A DNA stretch of 64,000 nt. Source: Chalara sp. BL73 (lineage: Eukaryota > Ascomycota > Leotiomycetes > Helotiales). The first letter of the stretch is position 1. The number at the start of each line of letters is the position of its first letter. The DNA lies in NCBI GenBank assembly GCA_918026815.1, contig CAKJVC010000049.1:310001-374000 (forward strand), written 5' to 3'. This document shows, piece by piece, positions 63,909-64,000 of the stretch. Made by a program: the position numbers and the translations under genes. Under the pieces are notes generated by a model. The model searched no databases, was not told the origin of the DNA, and was given only the letters and a program-made list of their open reading frames with translations.

Positions 63909-64000
63909 CTGGAGGTTGAAATGTTAGTGGTTGGATTGTCCCCAAACGGGTGCTAGCCGATGATCATGGACAAGGGATACAATCAACTAGTTGATGATTG
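63909..64000 (-). other. Probable intron of the ULP2-like gene, cut by the window end
   Basis: A CTAAC branch site near 63925-63930 and CTCCAG next to the exon mark the 3' end of an intron. All frames further upstream in the window hit stops, so the previous exon is probably outside the window. Confidence 0.5.

Overview
The window looks like a chromosome segment of a filamentous ascomycete (Pezizomycotina; a Leotiomycete-like fungus would fit, but I cannot place it to genus). The evidence is short introns (about 44-200 nt) with GT..AG ends and CTAAC-like branch sites, a HapX-type iron regulator, a KDM5-type histone demethylase, DUF1996 and PAN/apple-type secreted proteins, and a transposon block with the signature of repeat-induced point mutation (RIP).

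Layout. (1) Positions 1 to about 11,860 are an extremely AT-rich block without intact genes. It is a nest of retrotransposons bracketed by 211-bp direct repeats (1-211 and 11652-11862). A plus-strand Ty3/gypsy element with reverse transcriptase, integrase and chromodomain remnants is split at 2037 by a complete minus-strand gypsy element (2038-8836; 203-bp LTRs; exact 5-bp target duplication AAAAC). It is split again by a 185-bp solo LTR (10664-10848; exact duplication TTAAA). In-frame stops and the change of the RT catalytic Asp-Asp to Asn-Asn in both elements are what RIP would produce. (2) 13.4-17.7 kb: a UBA-SEP-UBX (p47/Shp1) gene diverges from MIM1, which is followed in tandem by OXA1; MIM1 and OXA1 act in protein insertion into the two mitochondrial membranes. 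(3) 17.7-32 kb is gene-poor, with a secreted DUF1996 protein and an amino-acid permease. (4) 32-44.1 kb: SLX1 nuclease, a large KDM5 demethylase with an apparent GC-AG intron, and a DUF21/CBS membrane protein. (5) 44.8-48.7 kb: an RTA1-like membrane protein and a small secreted cysteine-rich protein. (6) 49.2-55.5 kb is a dense housekeeping block of two divergent pairs, GUS1/mitoribosomal uL1 and COG2/hapX. (7) 57-64 kb: an unrecognised 166-aa protein, a secreted PAN/apple-repeat protein and a ULP2-like SUMO protease whose 5' end leaves the window.

The genes do not form one pathway and I see no secondary-metabolite cluster, CRISPR array, rRNA or recognisable tRNA. Splice junctions were worked out by hand; each complete multi-exon model given here keeps one open frame. 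The strongest structural signals are the nested, RIP-degraded retrotransposons with exact target duplications, the polarity of mutations within the LTR pair, and a perfect 20-bp palindrome kept in both bracketing repeats. I found no convincing previously undescribed multi-gene system.
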